NCBI GenBank assembly: GCA_029906195.1 | Contig: JARWSJ010000001.1 | Location: 124,001 to 188,000 of the forward strand | Length of the DNA stretch: 64,000 nucleotides | Direction of reading: 5' to 3' | Origin: Chitinophagaceae bacterium 26-R-25 | GTDB taxonomy: Bacteria > Bacteroidota > Bacteroidia > Chitinophagales > Chitinophagaceae | Shown: positions 33,785 through 42,551 of the stretch, in pieces | How the letters are laid out: the number at the start of each line of letters is the position of its first letter | Numbering within the stretch: the first letter of the stretch is position 1 | The notes under the pieces: model-generated | Told to the model about the DNA's origin: nothing | Seen by the model: the letters and a program-made list of their open reading frames with translations, nothing else | Database searches by the model: none | Made by a program: the position numbers and the translations under genes

Positions 33785-33910
33785 GCAAGTTTTTTATCGA
33801 TTATTTTATTTAAGAATAGGAAGTCATTTTAAAAACAATGTTGGGTCAAATTCTATTAACCATATTCCACTACTGTTTTCAGTCGTAAACGATTTAACTT
33901 AAATTCGGTA

Positions 33911-34993
33911 ATGAAATTGAAACTACCATTACCTCTCTGGTCAATTGCCATACCGCTTGTCGCATGGTTGTTATATGCGCTGAAGCCTGAACCTGTTGGT
34001 GTTATTTATGAAATACTTCTTGCGTGCTCGCTGATTGGCTCTGTAATGGCGGCCGTGCATCATGCCGAAGTAGTGGCGCATAGAGTGGGAGAGCCGTACG
34101 GAACTTTGGTACTTGCCATTGCCATCACCATTATTGAAGTGTCGCTCATTGTATCGCTGATGTTTTCCGGGGGTTCTGATGCGCCCACACTTGCAAGAGA
34201 CACTGTTTTCGCTGCAGTGATTATTCTTTTAACCGGCATCATCGGGTTGTGTCTTTTAATTGGTGGTGCCCGGTACGGAGAACAACGGTTTGGTGCACAT
34301 GGTGTAAGCGCAGCGCTGGTAACACTTACAGCGATCACCGTGCTAACGCTTATACTGCCAAACTATACAACAAGTGCTCCCGGGCCAGTTTACAACAAAA
34401 GCCAATTGATATTTGTAGCCATCATATCGTTAATCCTTTACGGCACTTTTGTAATGGTGCAAACAGTCAGGCACCGCGATTATTTTCTGCCTCCGGATGC
34501 CGGTGAAAATAAAGCCGCACACGCCGAACCACCAACAGTAAAAGTTACATTGCTAAGCACTTTGCTGTTGGTGATTTGCCTGGGCGCCGTTGTGTTGCTT
34601 GCGAAAACACTTTCTCCTGAAATAGAAAACCTTGTCGATAAAATGGGCGCTCCAAGATCACTGGTGGGTATCATTGTTGCGATGGTAATATTGTTGCCCG
34701 AAGGCTCCGCTGCGATGCGTGCTGCAAAAAAGAACAGGCTGCAAACAAGTCTCAACCTTGCTTTAGGTTCAGCATTGGCAAGCATTGGTCTTACCATCCC
34801 GGCGGTTGCAATTGTTTCGGTTGTAACAGGTTTTCCTGTTACGCTGGGAATCGATTCGAAGTCTTCGTTTTTGTTATTGCTGTCTTTGTTTACAGTAACA
34901 TTATCTTTTGGAACGGGCCGCACAACGATATTGCAAGGGGTTGTTTTGCTTGTGGTATTTGCTGTGTATTTGTTTATAACGATAGTGCCGTAA
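33911..34993 (+). CDS. chaA: ChaA-type cation/proton antiporter
   Basis: A 360-residue inner-membrane protein of about eleven hydrophobic segments, in two homologous halves. The duplicated CaCA motifs are GEPYGTLVLAIAITIIEVSLI (about 59-79) and PEGSAAMRAAKKNRLQTSLNLALGSALASIGLTIP (about 257-291), both containing the membrane-embedded acidic residue. Length and motifs match E. coli ChaA, which exchanges Ca2+ or Na+/K+ for protons. It is monocistronic. The central cytoplasmic loop HRDYFLPPDAGENKAAH also fits this family. Ion preference cannot be read from the sequence. Confidence 0.85.
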   Translation: MKLKLPLPLWSIAIPLVAWLLYALKPEPVGVIYEILLACSLIGSVMAAVHHAEVVAHRVGEPYGTLVLAIAITIIEVSLIVSLMFSGGSDAPTLARDTVFAAVIILLTGIIGLCLLIGGARYGEQRFGAHGVSAALVTLTAITVLTLILPNYTTSAPGPVYNKSQLIFVAIISLILYGTFVMVQTVRHRDYFLPPDAGENKAAHAEPPTVKVTLLSTLLLVICLGAVVLLAKTLSPEIENLVDKMGAPRSLVGIIVAMVILLPEGSAAMRAAKKNRLQTSLNLALGSALASIGLTIPAVAIVSVVTGFPVTLGIDSKSSFLLLLSLFTVTLSFGTGRTTILQGVVLLVVFAVYLFITIVP

Positions 34994-35028
34994 GGTTTTC
35001 TTTGTCTTTGTTATCGGAGTGGTTTGCA

Positions 35029-35060
35029 GAGCTGACAGGTTTTGAAAAACCTGTCAGCTC
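35029..35060. repeat. hairpin repeat family R8, copy b
   Basis: GAGCTGACAGGTTT (35029-35042) and AAACCTGTCAGCTC (35047-35060) form a perfect 14-base stem with a TGAA loop. Compared with the copy at 8472-8505, the outer stem differs by a compensated base pair. It lies between the convergent antiporter and DUF4440 genes. Confidence 0.85.
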
Positions 35061-35107
35061 TCGTGCAACATGCATCAACTTCTAATTTGTTAACAGGACG
35101 CATCGTC

Positions 35108-35476
35108 TTACTTTTTCAACCAGCTCGCATGCCTCGCAACCACTTGCCAGCCTTCATCATTCTCCACCCAAACATCGGTTAATAAAAAATCTCCGCTCCA
35201 GTCTTTGCCATTTGCCTCCGCATCCTGATAAAACCAAATATTGAGCACAGCGGTATTGCCGTATACACGAGCTTTAAGAAGATCAATTTTGAAACTTTTG
35301 CAGTGGAAATGATTCATTGCTTTGCTGATCCATTGTTCTTTATTCACCAAATCTCCGGTTGATAAAGAGCTTGTGAGCGTAAACTCCTCGGCTATTAATT
35401 TTCTTGCTGTTGCTTCATCTTTGTCTTTCCATGCATTCATCCAGCTTGTTTCGAGGTTGGCAAATTTTCTTTCCAT
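35108..35476 (-). CDS. DUF4440/SnoaL-like (NTF2 fold) protein
   Basis: A 122-residue cytoplasmic protein with the NTF2-like pattern: N-terminal helix LETSWMNAWKDKDEATARKLIAEEFTL, then strands with ARVYGNTAVLNIWFYQDAEANGKDW, FLLTDVWVENDEGWQVVARHAS. This is the DUF4440/SnoaL group, whose members are small enzymes or ligand binders. No neighbour suggests a specific role. Confidence 0.85.
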   Translation of the reverse strand: MERKFANLETSWMNAWKDKDEATARKLIAEEFTLTSSLSTGDLVNKEQWISKAMNHFHCKSFKIDLLKARVYGNTAVLNIWFYQDAEANGKDWSGDFLLTDVWVENDEGWQVVARHASWLKK

Positions 35477-35621
35477 CTTGGGTTTATTTGGAAGTTAAAA
35501 GATTAGACTAGTGATAGATTGAGTTGATAAGTTACTAAAACTCTTCAAAATATTTCCAGAAAGAATGCAGAATTGACTGTTAGTTTAGTCTTATTAACTC
35601 ATCAATTAACACCTTAAAGAA

Positions 35622-36056
35622 ATGAAACAGTATTTGGTAATGGCCGTTGCTGCAATAGCCACCTTTACGGTTTTTTCACAAGAAAAAACAGGTTCGAAAA
35701 ATGTGCAGGCGCCCTCTGCTGCCGAAGCCGCTTTCAAAAAATCATTTCCAACTGCCACTAAAGCTAAGTGGGAAAAAGAGGGGCAGCACTTTGAAGTCAA
35801 TTTTTTGGATGGCAAAAAGAAAATGGCCGCCGAGTATGACGCATCAGGTAATTGGATAGAAACGGAAGAAGAGATTGCGATCAGTGAGCTTCCGGCAGGT
35901 GTGGATACATATGTTAAGCAACATCAAAAAGGTAGCATAAAAGAAGCATCTAAAATTACGAAGGCAAATGGCGCGATTAACTATGAAGCGGAAGTAAACA
36001 AACAGGATCTGATTTTTGATAAAGACGGAAAATTCATCAAAGTAGAAAAGGATTGA
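35622..36056 (+). CDS. exported PepSY-like protein
   Basis: A 144-residue protein with a signal peptide ending FTVFSQ (about 20). The mature part has two PepSY-like beta-alpha units, AAFKKSFPTATKAKWEKEGQHFEVNF and VDTYVKQHQKGSIKEASKITKANGAINYEAEV, as in the BLIP-like PepSY family (DUF2874). Periplasmic members are thought to inhibit proteases or bind peptides; here that is inference. It is alone, followed by a hairpin at 36067-36096. Confidence 0.85.
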   Translation: MKQYLVMAVAAIATFTVFSQEKTGSKNVQAPSAAEAAFKKSFPTATKAKWEKEGQHFEVNFLDGKKKMAAEYDASGNWIETEEEIAISELPAGVDTYVKQHQKGSIKEASKITKANGAINYEAEVNKQDLIFDKDGKFIKVEKD

Positions 36057-36066
36057 TCCGTTGTGA

Positions 36067-36096
36067 CAAAGCCTGAGGATACGTTTTCAGGCTTTG
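36067..36096 (+). terminator. hairpin after the PepSY-like gene
   Basis: CAAAGCCTGA (36067-36076) pairs with TCAGGCTTTG (36087-36096) around a ten-base loop, 10 bases after the stop codon. The T tract is poor, so termination may be weak. It lies between convergent genes. Confidence 0.65.
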
Positions 36097-36135
36097 CTAT
36101 TTAATCATGTTGACTAAAATTTCACACGGTCTGAT

Positions 36136-36756
36136 TCAGCTATTTGGTTCTTCATTTTTCAATAGTGATTGTAGCCAATGGATGTTGTTCGCTTTTCCAT
36201 TGTCTAAGAGTGACTGGCAGTATTCTGTATAGAATTGGTGACCTTGCAATAGATCGATGCTTTTTCTGATCCAGTCAGATGCTTTTTGATGGGTACGCAT
36301 TTCAACTTCTTTTTTTACCAGCGCATCGGTTTCTCTGAAATATACAGTGCCGAAGTGAAATGTGTCTGCGTCACAAATTATCTTTTCCAATAAAGACGTG
36401 GGTGAGGGTGGAAATTTTGTTGCAAGAATGCACCGGCTCACAAGCTTTGTAACAGCTGGCGATATGGTGGTCTTGTCCGCAAACTCGTTCCATATTTTTA
36501 CACTGGTCTCTTCATGAAGCGACATGTTTCCAAAGATCTGTCCGATGTCGTGGAACCACGCAGCGGCTGTAAGAACAAAATTTTCCGGTTTTTCGAGGTT
36601 GTGAAATGTCGCAATCATTTGCGAATATCGAACAACCATTTTCGTATGGGTGAGATTGTGATATGGATAATGGGGACTTAGAGGTGCGTTGTACAATGCA
36701 GTAATATGCTGCTCAATTTTTGCTTCCTCACGTTGGTAATTTGTTTTGGTGATCAT
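36136..36756 (-). CDS. HD-domain predicted phosphohydrolase
   Basis: A 206-residue cytoplasmic protein with the metal-binding HD pattern: His33 in YPYHNLTHT, His69-Asp70 in AAAWFHDIGQ, then a conserved Asp in IICDADTFHFG (about 129). This resembles the stand-alone HD superfamily whose members cleave phosphate from nucleotides or related compounds. The specific substrate cannot be predicted. It is monocistronic, with an R4 repeat upstream separating it from the SDR gene. Confidence 0.88.
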   Translation of the reverse strand: MITKTNYQREEAKIEQHITALYNAPLSPHYPYHNLTHTKMVVRYSQMIATFHNLEKPENFVLTAAAWFHDIGQIFGNMSLHEETSVKIWNEFADKTTISPAVTKLVSRCILATKFPPSPTSLLEKIICDADTFHFGTVYFRETDALVKKEVEMRTHQKASDWIRKSIDLLQGHQFYTEYCQSLLDNGKANNIHWLQSLLKNEEPNS

Positions 36757-36810
36757 ACAACATCACTAAAATGCAGGATGATTCTGAATAAATTCTGAAG
36801 GAGGAGCAAT

Positions 36811-36919
36811 GACTGAATGATTGAATAACTGAATGACTGAATAACTGAGTGTTTCAATGTCGAAGGGAATGATTGGACTCAAGCCCTCAGTTATTCAGTC
36901 ATTCAGTTATTCAGTTATT
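36811..36919. repeat. dyad repeat family R4, copy a
   Basis: Arrays of GACTGAATGATTGAATAACT-like units (36811-36849) face CAGTTATTCAGTCATTCAGT-like units (36887-36919), with a 37-base spacer. The nine-base unit CAGTTATT/AATAACTGA is shared with 39358-39453, 41063-41201 and 60903-60989. Confidence 0.85.
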
Positions 36920-36943
36920 TAATTAACGGAGAGCTGGCCTACT

Positions 36944-37708
36944 TTACAAATTCACCCCACCCGACACCTCAATCCGCTGACCATTGATCCATCTTGCATC
37001 TTCGGTGCAAAGGAAGGCTACCACGCCGCCGATATCGTCTGGCAAACCAACACGTCCCAAGGCAGTTACGCTTGCGACATGCGCGTTGATCTCTTTGTTG
37101 TCTCTTACGCGACCACCGCCAAAGTCGGTTTCAATAGCGCCGGGAGCTACAACGTTTGCTGCGATGCCTCTTGCACCCAACTCTTTAGCAAGATATCTTG
37201 TCAACACTTCAATCGCACCTTTCATGGAACCATAAGCTGAAGAGCCCGGATTGGCAAAACGTGCGAGTCCCGATGAGATATTGATGATACGTCCACCATC
37301 ATTTATAAACGGCAATGCTTTTTGTGTGAGGAAGAAAACGCCTTTGTAGTGAATGTTTATGGCGTTATCGAATTGTTCTTCAGTTGTTTCTGCAAAGGAG
37401 GAATATAAGGCTGTTCCGGCGTTGTTGATAAGAAAGTCGAAGTTGGTGCTGCCAGTTGTATCTTTCAAATGTGCGGTCACTTGTTTAAGGAAGTTGTTAA
37501 ACGATTTTATGTCACCGGCATTCAATTGAAAAGCAGCGGCCTTTTGTCCAAGCGATTGTATTTCAGCCACTACTTTGTCTGCCTCTTCTTTGTTGCTGTT
37601 GTAGGTTAACACAACGTCAATTCCTTTCCTGGCAATGCTTATTGCCATATTTTTTCCTAAACCGCGGCTACCACCTGTTACCAATGCTACTTTACTTTTT
37701 GTACTCAT
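36944..37708 (-). CDS. short-chain dehydrogenase/reductase
   Basis: A 254-residue SDR from the ATG at 37708; the frame extends 28 codons upstream but only this start puts the Rossmann strand at the N-terminus. Motifs: VALVTGGSRGLG (8-18), NNAG (95-98), the catalytic Ser in NISSG (about 145) and Tyr159-x-x-x-Lys163 in SSAYGSMKG. The C-terminal GQRIEVSGGVNL is typical of the classical family with NAD(P)H. The substrate is unknown. It is probably monocistronic. Confidence 0.9.
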   Translation of the reverse strand: MSTKSKVALVTGGSRGLGKNMAISIARKGIDVVLTYNSNKEEADKVVAEIQSLGQKAAAFQLNAGDIKSFNNFLKQVTAHLKDTTGSTNFDFLINNAGTALYSSFAETTEEQFDNAINIHYKGVFFLTQKALPFINDGGRIINISSGLARFANPGSSAYGSMKGAIEVLTRYLAKELGARGIAANVVAPGAIETDFGGGRVRDNKEINAHVASVTALGRVGLPDDIGGVVAFLCTEDARWINGQRIEVSGGVNL

Positions 37709-37798
37709 TGTTTTGAATTTTGATATTGCAAAGTTCATTCTATTTTCAATGATCTCATTTGCAACTATCAATCCAATGTTTGCAAAAATCAAATTAGG

Positions 37799-37877
37799 TT
37801 GTTAGTTTATAGTTGTTAGTTGTTAGACATGACATTCAATCATTCCCTTCTAACAACCAACAACTATCAACTAACAA
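37799..37877. repeat. dyad repeat family R6
   Basis: TTGTTAGTTTATAGTTGTTA to 37827 pairs with the arm 37849-37877 (29 bases, two mismatches) across a 21-base loop. The repeat ends 15 bases before the stop codon of the DUF983 gene (37893-37895) and lies upstream of the SDR gene. Confidence 0.85.
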
Positions 37878-37892
37878 CTCATAACTCCCTGC

Positions 37893-38378
37893 CTACCAAT
37901 TTCCCTCTTGCGCGTTATTCAGGCGCTCTGGTTTCTCTGCTGGATGGAGTCTCCAATCTTTGTCATAGCGGGCAAAAAAGCTTAGCCAACCTCTTCTTGC
38001 AAGCCGCATGAGGTATGGCTGCAATGCGATTAATAAAACTGCGTTGATGCCGATCCAGTAAAATAATCTGTGGTCGCCATCGGCGAGGCTAAATCCAATC
38101 AACACCCACCATGCGACAAATGTGGCCACGCTTAGTGCAACGGTAAAAGCATAACTGATATAACTTGACCCGTAATAAAAACCGACTTCAAGATTAAAGG
38201 CCTGACCACAAATGGGGCATGTGTCATTCATCTTCATCGTTTCCTTTAGCTGATACGGATTTTTGTTGACAAACATATCTCCCTGCCTGCATCTTGGGCA
38301 TTTGCATTTTACAAATGCCGGAAGGCCACCCATGGATTTTTCTTCTATCATGTCGGTTGAAGCGGTTATTGTTTTCAT
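37893..38378 (-). CDS. DUF983 membrane protein
   Basis: A 161-residue protein. Two cysteine pairs, CPRC (about 27-30) and CPIC (about 54-57), form a likely zinc ribbon at the N-terminus, followed by two membrane segments (about 72-95 and 105-123) and a basic tail. This matches DUF983, a Bacteroidota and Alphaproteobacteria family of unknown function. A shorter start at Met16 (MGGLPAFVKCKCPRC) is possible. It begins three bases after the stop of the AraC-type regulator gene, so the two form an operon. Confidence 0.88.
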   Translation of the reverse strand: MKTITASTDMIEEKSMGGLPAFVKCKCPRCRQGDMFVNKNPYQLKETMKMNDTCPICGQAFNLEVGFYYGSSYISYAFTVALSVATFVAWWVLIGFSLADGDHRLFYWIGINAVLLIALQPYLMRLARRGWLSFFARYDKDWRLHPAEKPERLNNAQEGNW

Positions 38379-38381
38379 AAT

Positions 38382-39263
38382 CTATTTGTATTTGCTTCTA
38401 AAAACCTCCGGCGTAACGCCTTCGTATTTTTTGAAAAATTTTGTGAAATAGGAATTGTCTTCAAAATTCAATTCATTGGCAATAGCCGAGATGTTTATCT
38501 CTGCATTGATCAGCAAACGCTTTGCTTCCAGCAATACACGATTTCTGATAAGTTCACCGGCAGAACTGCCTGTAAGGTCCTTGCACAATGCATTCAGGTG
38601 GTTGGGCGTAACGTACAGCATTGCCGCATAATCTTTTGTTAGCCGGAATTCCTTGTAATGCTCTTCGATCAGTTGCTGAAAATTTCGAAGTAGAGTTGAA
38701 TTATATCGTGTCGTTTGCGTTGCTGTTTTTGTGGTGTAACGTTCTGTCTCAATGAACAACTGCACAAGGCAGGCTCTTATCAAATCGTCTTTCATTTCGC
38801 CAGATGCATTGCTTTCATCAACAATTGTCTGCATCAGCGTTTCTATTCGTTGCCTCGCGGATTTAGGAATCATTATCACCTGCTGATTTGCAATGCCAGC
38901 GAAGAAGCTGAACTTCTGTAAGTATTTTGCATCTGCAAGCAATGCATTGATGTAGTGATCCGAAAAGTTGATGATAAAACCTTCGGGTGCTGTTTTAAAA
39001 TCCCATGTATGCACCTGTCCCGGATTCATGAAATAGATCTGTCCGGCTTCAACAGGAAATTTTATAAAGTCGATGGAATGATTTCCCGTTCCGCTTGTAA
39101 AATAGACAAGATGATAAAATGAATGTCTGTGTGGAAAATGCAGATCCTTGTGCAGTTCCAGATAGTGGCTGAACTGATCTGCAATGATATCATTTGATAA
39201 CGTCACGTTATCGTTCAGGCTGCAAATACTGTATGTGGGAAGATTTGGTCGCGCCATTGCCAT
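38382..39263 (-). CDS. AraC-family transcriptional regulator
   Basis: A 293-residue regulator. The N-terminal half is a cupin-like sensor domain (FPHRHSFYHLVYFTSGTGNHSID, GQIYFMNPGQVHTWDF). The C-terminal 100 residues hold the double helix-turn-helix, including LTKDYAAMLYVTPNHLNALCKDLTG and ISAIANELNFEDNSYFTKFFKKYEGVTPEVFR. It lies three bases upstream of the DUF983 gene, which may be its target. The start could equally be Met3. An R4 repeat array lies upstream. Confidence 0.92.
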   Translation of the reverse strand: MAMARPNLPTYSICSLNDNVTLSNDIIADQFSHYLELHKDLHFPHRHSFYHLVYFTSGTGNHSIDFIKFPVEAGQIYFMNPGQVHTWDFKTAPEGFIINFSDHYINALLADAKYLQKFSFFAGIANQQVIMIPKSARQRIETLMQTIVDESNASGEMKDDLIRACLVQLFIETERYTTKTATQTTRYNSTLLRNFQQLIEEHYKEFRLTKDYAAMLYVTPNHLNALCKDLTGSSAGELIRNRVLLEAKRLLINAEINISAIANELNFEDNSYFTKFFKKYEGVTPEVFRSKYK

Positions 39264-39357
39264 GCTGTTGATCTGATTGCAAAAATACCTAACAGCTTTT
39301 GCATTTTAAGGCACTATTGAAGGGGGTAATGGTACTTTTTACTGATAGGGGGAAATT

Positions 39358-39453
39358 AAATAACTGAATAAACTGAATAACTGAATAACTGAAGGTTCAA
39401 GTGCAAGGTGCATTCTCAAGTTCAGTTATTCAGTTATTCGGTTATTCAGTCAT
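39358..39453. repeat. dyad repeat family R4, copy b
   Basis: TAACTGAATAAACTGAATAA units (39358-39393) face TTCAGTTATTCAGTTATTCG units (39421-39453). The right arm ends five bases before the sulfatase stop codon (39459-39461). Confidence 0.85.
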
Positions 39454-39458
39454 TGTCC

Positions 39459-41006
39459 TCAATTCTTAATCTGCGGCTTTGGCAATCCCTCTATCACCTG
39501 GTCGATTGAGAAAGTGGCCGGTGCCTGACGAGGAGGAAACTGCTTGTATGTGCCGAGATATTTTGCAACTTTTTCGACTGCTGGCAATATCATAAATGCG
39601 TGTTTCATGGCCCAGTCTTCGTATTTGGCGGCGTTGTCCGGGGAATACTCATAAGGATCTGACAACAGGTCTATCATTACCGGAGCTCTCATGTTTGTCA
39701 TTGGTACGCGCCATATTTCCATGCCTTTCGCATCTTGCCTTGCAAACTTGTACTTAAATCTATCATCGCGATAAGCTACGAGGTGGCCATCATCATCAAA
39801 ATATACAAACTCGTGACGTGCAGTGGTTGTTTTGCCACTTAAATACGGAACCTGGTTATAACCATCTAGATGCACTTTGAAAGTCTTGCTTCCTTCTTTT
39901 GCTCCATTCGTTACACTGGCAGGCAAATTAGCATCTCCGCCGGCAGCTGCAACCAATGTGGGCAACCAATCTTCTGCAGAAAACAATCCTGTGAAATTGG
40001 TACCAGGCTTTACAACGCCGGGCCAGCGGATAAGACAAGGCACTCTGAATGCTCCTTCTGTTTCCATATCTTTTTCACCACGAAAAGGTGAGGAGCCTCC
40101 GTCGGGCCACTGGTTCTTCATTGCGCCGTTATCAGTAGAATAGATAACGATGGTGTTGTCTGCAATTTTGTTGTCTTCCAAAAACTTCAACAAGTCACCA
40201 ACCATGGCATCGTGTTCAGTCATACCATCTGCTTGTGTTCCCAATCCTGTTTTGCCTTCCGATGCAGGCTTAAGATGGGTGAAGATGTGCATACGTGTAC
40301 TGTTGAACCACACAAAGAACGGTTTGTTGGATTTAATGGAGCGGCTCATGAAATCTTCTGAAGCTTTCAAAAATTCTTCATCAACAGTCTCCATTCTTTT
40401 CTTTGTAAGAGGGCCTGTGTCTTCAAGTTTGCCATCAGCGGTAGAATGTATGACACCACGAGGGCCAAATTGTTTTTTGAATTCGGGATCTTTTGGATAG
40501 TCCGGATTTTCCGGTTCTTCTTCCGCATTGAGGTGATAAAGATTGCCGAAGAATTCATCAAATCCATGAGCAGTAGGCAAATATTTATCCTGATCGCCTA
40601 AGTGATTTTTACCAAACTGACCACACATGTATCCAAGTGGTTTTAAAAATTCTGCAATAGTGGGGTCTTCTTTTTGCAAGCCCACAGGTGAGCCAGGCAG
40701 GCCCACTTTTGTAAGACCGGTGCGGAAAGGACATTGTCCTGTAATAAATGCAGCACGTCCTGCTGTACAACTTTGCTGGCCATAGTACTGCACAAAAACG
40801 CCACCTTCACTGCCGATGCGATCAATATTCGGCGTAGTGAAGCCCATGAGGCCGCGACTGTAAGCACTTATGTTTGATTGCCCGATGTCATCTCCGAAGA
40901 TAACCAGGATGTTAGGCTTCTTCTGAGAAAAAGATAAATTCCATGAAAGTGCACAACACAGCATCAATGCTGCTCCTGCAAATGTTTGTTGATTGCTAGT
41001 TCTCAT
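39459..41006 (-). CDS. exported sulfatase (arylsulfatase type)
   Basis: A 515-residue protein from the ATG at 41006. The longest frame starts 52 codons earlier but those residues (SVIQLFGYSVIQLFSYSV) are only the translated R4 repeat. The real start gives a signal peptide ending WNLSFSQ. The sulfatase signature is CTAGR with Cys80 as the formylglycine precursor, preceded by the metal ligands in IFGDDIGQ (Asp39, Asp40) and followed by GKNHLGD and STDNGAMK. It would hydrolyse a sulfate ester after maturation by an anaerobic-type sulfatase-maturating enzyme, not encoded here. Substrate unknown. Confidence 0.9.
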   Translation of the reverse strand: MRTSNQQTFAGAALMLCCALSWNLSFSQKKPNILVIFGDDIGQSNISAYSRGLMGFTTPNIDRIGSEGGVFVQYYGQQSCTAGRAAFITGQCPFRTGLTKVGLPGSPVGLQKEDPTIAEFLKPLGYMCGQFGKNHLGDQDKYLPTAHGFDEFFGNLYHLNAEEEPENPDYPKDPEFKKQFGPRGVIHSTADGKLEDTGPLTKKRMETVDEEFLKASEDFMSRSIKSNKPFFVWFNSTRMHIFTHLKPASEGKTGLGTQADGMTEHDAMVGDLLKFLEDNKIADNTIVIYSTDNGAMKNQWPDGGSSPFRGEKDMETEGAFRVPCLIRWPGVVKPGTNFTGLFSAEDWLPTLVAAAGGDANLPASVTNGAKEGSKTFKVHLDGYNQVPYLSGKTTTARHEFVYFDDDGHLVAYRDDRFKYKFARQDAKGMEIWRVPMTNMRAPVMIDLLSDPYEYSPDNAAKYEDWAMKHAFMILPAVEKVAKYLGTYKQFPPRQAPATFSIDQVIEGLPKPQIKN

Positions 41007-41062
41007 TACTGAAAGGTTTTGAATGTTTAACAGTAAAAGTTTTCGTTTGTTCGGGAGAGGAG

Positions 41063-41201
41063 CGACTGAATAACTGATTAACTGAATAACTGAATAACTG
41101 AATAACTGAATAACTGAATAACCGAATAACTGAATAACTGAACTTGAGGATGCATCTTGCATTTAAACTTTCAGTTATTCGGTTATTCAGTTAATCGGTT
41201 A
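41063..41201. repeat. dyad repeat family R4, copy c (longest)
   Basis: About eight AATAACTGA units (41063-41141) face a shorter array of CAGTTATTCGGTTATTCAG units (41170-41201). The right arm runs to the base next to the batD stop codon (41202-41204). It fills the gap between the sulfatase and batD. Confidence 0.9.
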
Positions 41202-42551
41202 TTACCAGAGCTTCTGGTTATCAGAAATCTTGTCTGCCAATTGATCATTAGACGATCTCTTTTTTCTTCTGTATTTTTTTACAGCTGATTTAAGTTGCTT
41301 TTGCTCCGTGGTTGTTGGAGGTGTATTTTCATCTTTATATATTTCGCGATAAATATTGGCAATGTTTTTTGTCATTGCGGTCTCCTTTTCTTTTGTAAGT
41401 GTTTCCGCTGCAGAGGCAGATTTGTTGGCAATGCCTGATCTGTCCCACCATTGGTACAATCCATTGATGACTTTGCCAGAACTGTTTTGGCTGTGCATAA
41501 ATCTGTTGAACCAGTGCTTTTCACTGTTCAGATAATTGCGGCGCTTTTGTATGAGCCATTGCACAAGACTTATTATCAGCCGCACAAGAACGTATGCTAC
41601 AGCGAGGGCCACCAATGCATACAGGCTGAACCAATACCATGGGATGCCATAGATTAGATACGGGCCTTTCTTCTTTTCCGGTGGCTTTGTTATTTTCTGT
41701 GCAGTTTTTAAACTGTCTTTTAAAGTGGTAAGAATACCAAGGTTTGGATTCTCTTTGATGTGTATACTCAGCGATGCCGTAGACTTCTCGTATTTGCGGC
41801 TATTATTGGGATTCCACCATGTAACCCTGACAGGTGGAATGTTAAAGTCGCCTGCTTTCTCCAACAAGTAGGTGATGCTTTCTATTCGCCTTCCGTTGGC
41901 GTCGTTCTCATCACGGGTATCCTCCAGTTCTGCATCATCAGGATAAATGCTTGCCCAGTCTGGTTTTTCCTTTGCTACTTCAGGGATGAATTGTGGCAAT
42001 GTGCCGCTTGCATCAATTGTAATTGTTCTTTCAATAACATCACCCACTTTTAAGCTGCGAAGAGATTTGTTCCATCGTTCGGAAATTCTCACGCCTTTTG
42101 CCACAAACCAATTGTCTGTTTTAAGACTTGCCGGAACATCTTTTACAACGATCTTTTGCGGAGCGGTTGTCAATGTTACTTTTCTGCTTTCGGAACTTCC
42201 TTCAGGTGGAGTAGTGGCCACAATATGGATAGGAGGAATTGTAAACGTGCCAGCTTTGTAAGGAAAGACGATAAAATAAAATTCAAGTCCCGCATATTGT
42301 TTGTCTCCTACAGGAAACATGCCTGATTGCGTTCTGTCAAACGGAAGAATAAATGCACTTGGTATTTGAATGTTGTCGAAATCGAGCGGTGCAGTGTACC
42401 ATGTTTTAGTAAGCACACGTATGGTTACGCGAATAGGTTCCTGTACATACACGCTGTGCTTGTTCAGTTCCACACGTGCAAAGCAATCTTGTGCGTAAGA
42501 ACTCATGGAGGTGAAGCAAAGCAAAATGAATATGGTGATGGTTTTTACCAA
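41202..42551 (-). CDS. batD: BatD-like protein
   Basis: A 449-residue protein with a signal peptide ending MSSYAQ (21). Beta-rich Ig-like segments (about 25-280) follow the BatD pattern: RVELNKHSVYVQEPIRVTI, YKAGTFTIPPIHI and SLKVGDVIERTITI. One membrane helix (about 305-330, WYWFSLYALVALAVAYVLVRLI) leads to a basic cytoplasmic tail of about 115 residues. BatD is the last member of the Bat operon, which is thought to form a membrane-associated complex tied to aerotolerance and envelope stress. It overlaps the upstream VWA-TPR gene by seven bases. Confidence 0.9.
   Translation of the reverse strand: MVKTITIFILLCFTSMSSYAQDCFARVELNKHSVYVQEPIRVTIRVLTKTWYTAPLDFDNIQIPSAFILPFDRTQSGMFPVGDKQYAGLEFYFIVFPYKAGTFTIPPIHIVATTPPEGSSESRKVTLTTAPQKIVVKDVPASLKTDNWFVAKGVRISERWNKSLRSLKVGDVIERTITIDASGTLPQFIPEVAKEKPDWASIYPDDAELEDTRDENDANGRRIESITYLLEKAGDFNIPPVRVTWWNPNNSRKYEKSTASLSIHIKENPNLGILTTLKDSLKTAQKITKPPEKKKGPYLIYGIPWYWFSLYALVALAVAYVLVRLIISLVQWLIQKRRNYLNSEKHWFNRFMHSQNSSGKVINGLYQWWDRSGIANKSASAAETLTKEKETAMTKNIANIYREIYKDENTPPTTTEQKQLKSAVKKYRRKKRSSNDQLADKISDNQKLW

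Noticed and set aside
41007-41162. Extended N-terminus of the sulfatase (52 residues, SVIQLFGYSVIQLFSYSV)
   Set aside because: It is the translation of the R4 repeat array; the ATG at 41006 gives a proper signal peptide.
36811-41201. Possible CRISPR array from the regularly repeated CAGTTATT units
   Set aside because: Units are only nine bases, tandem without unique spacers, and arranged as inverted arms; no cas genes are nearby.
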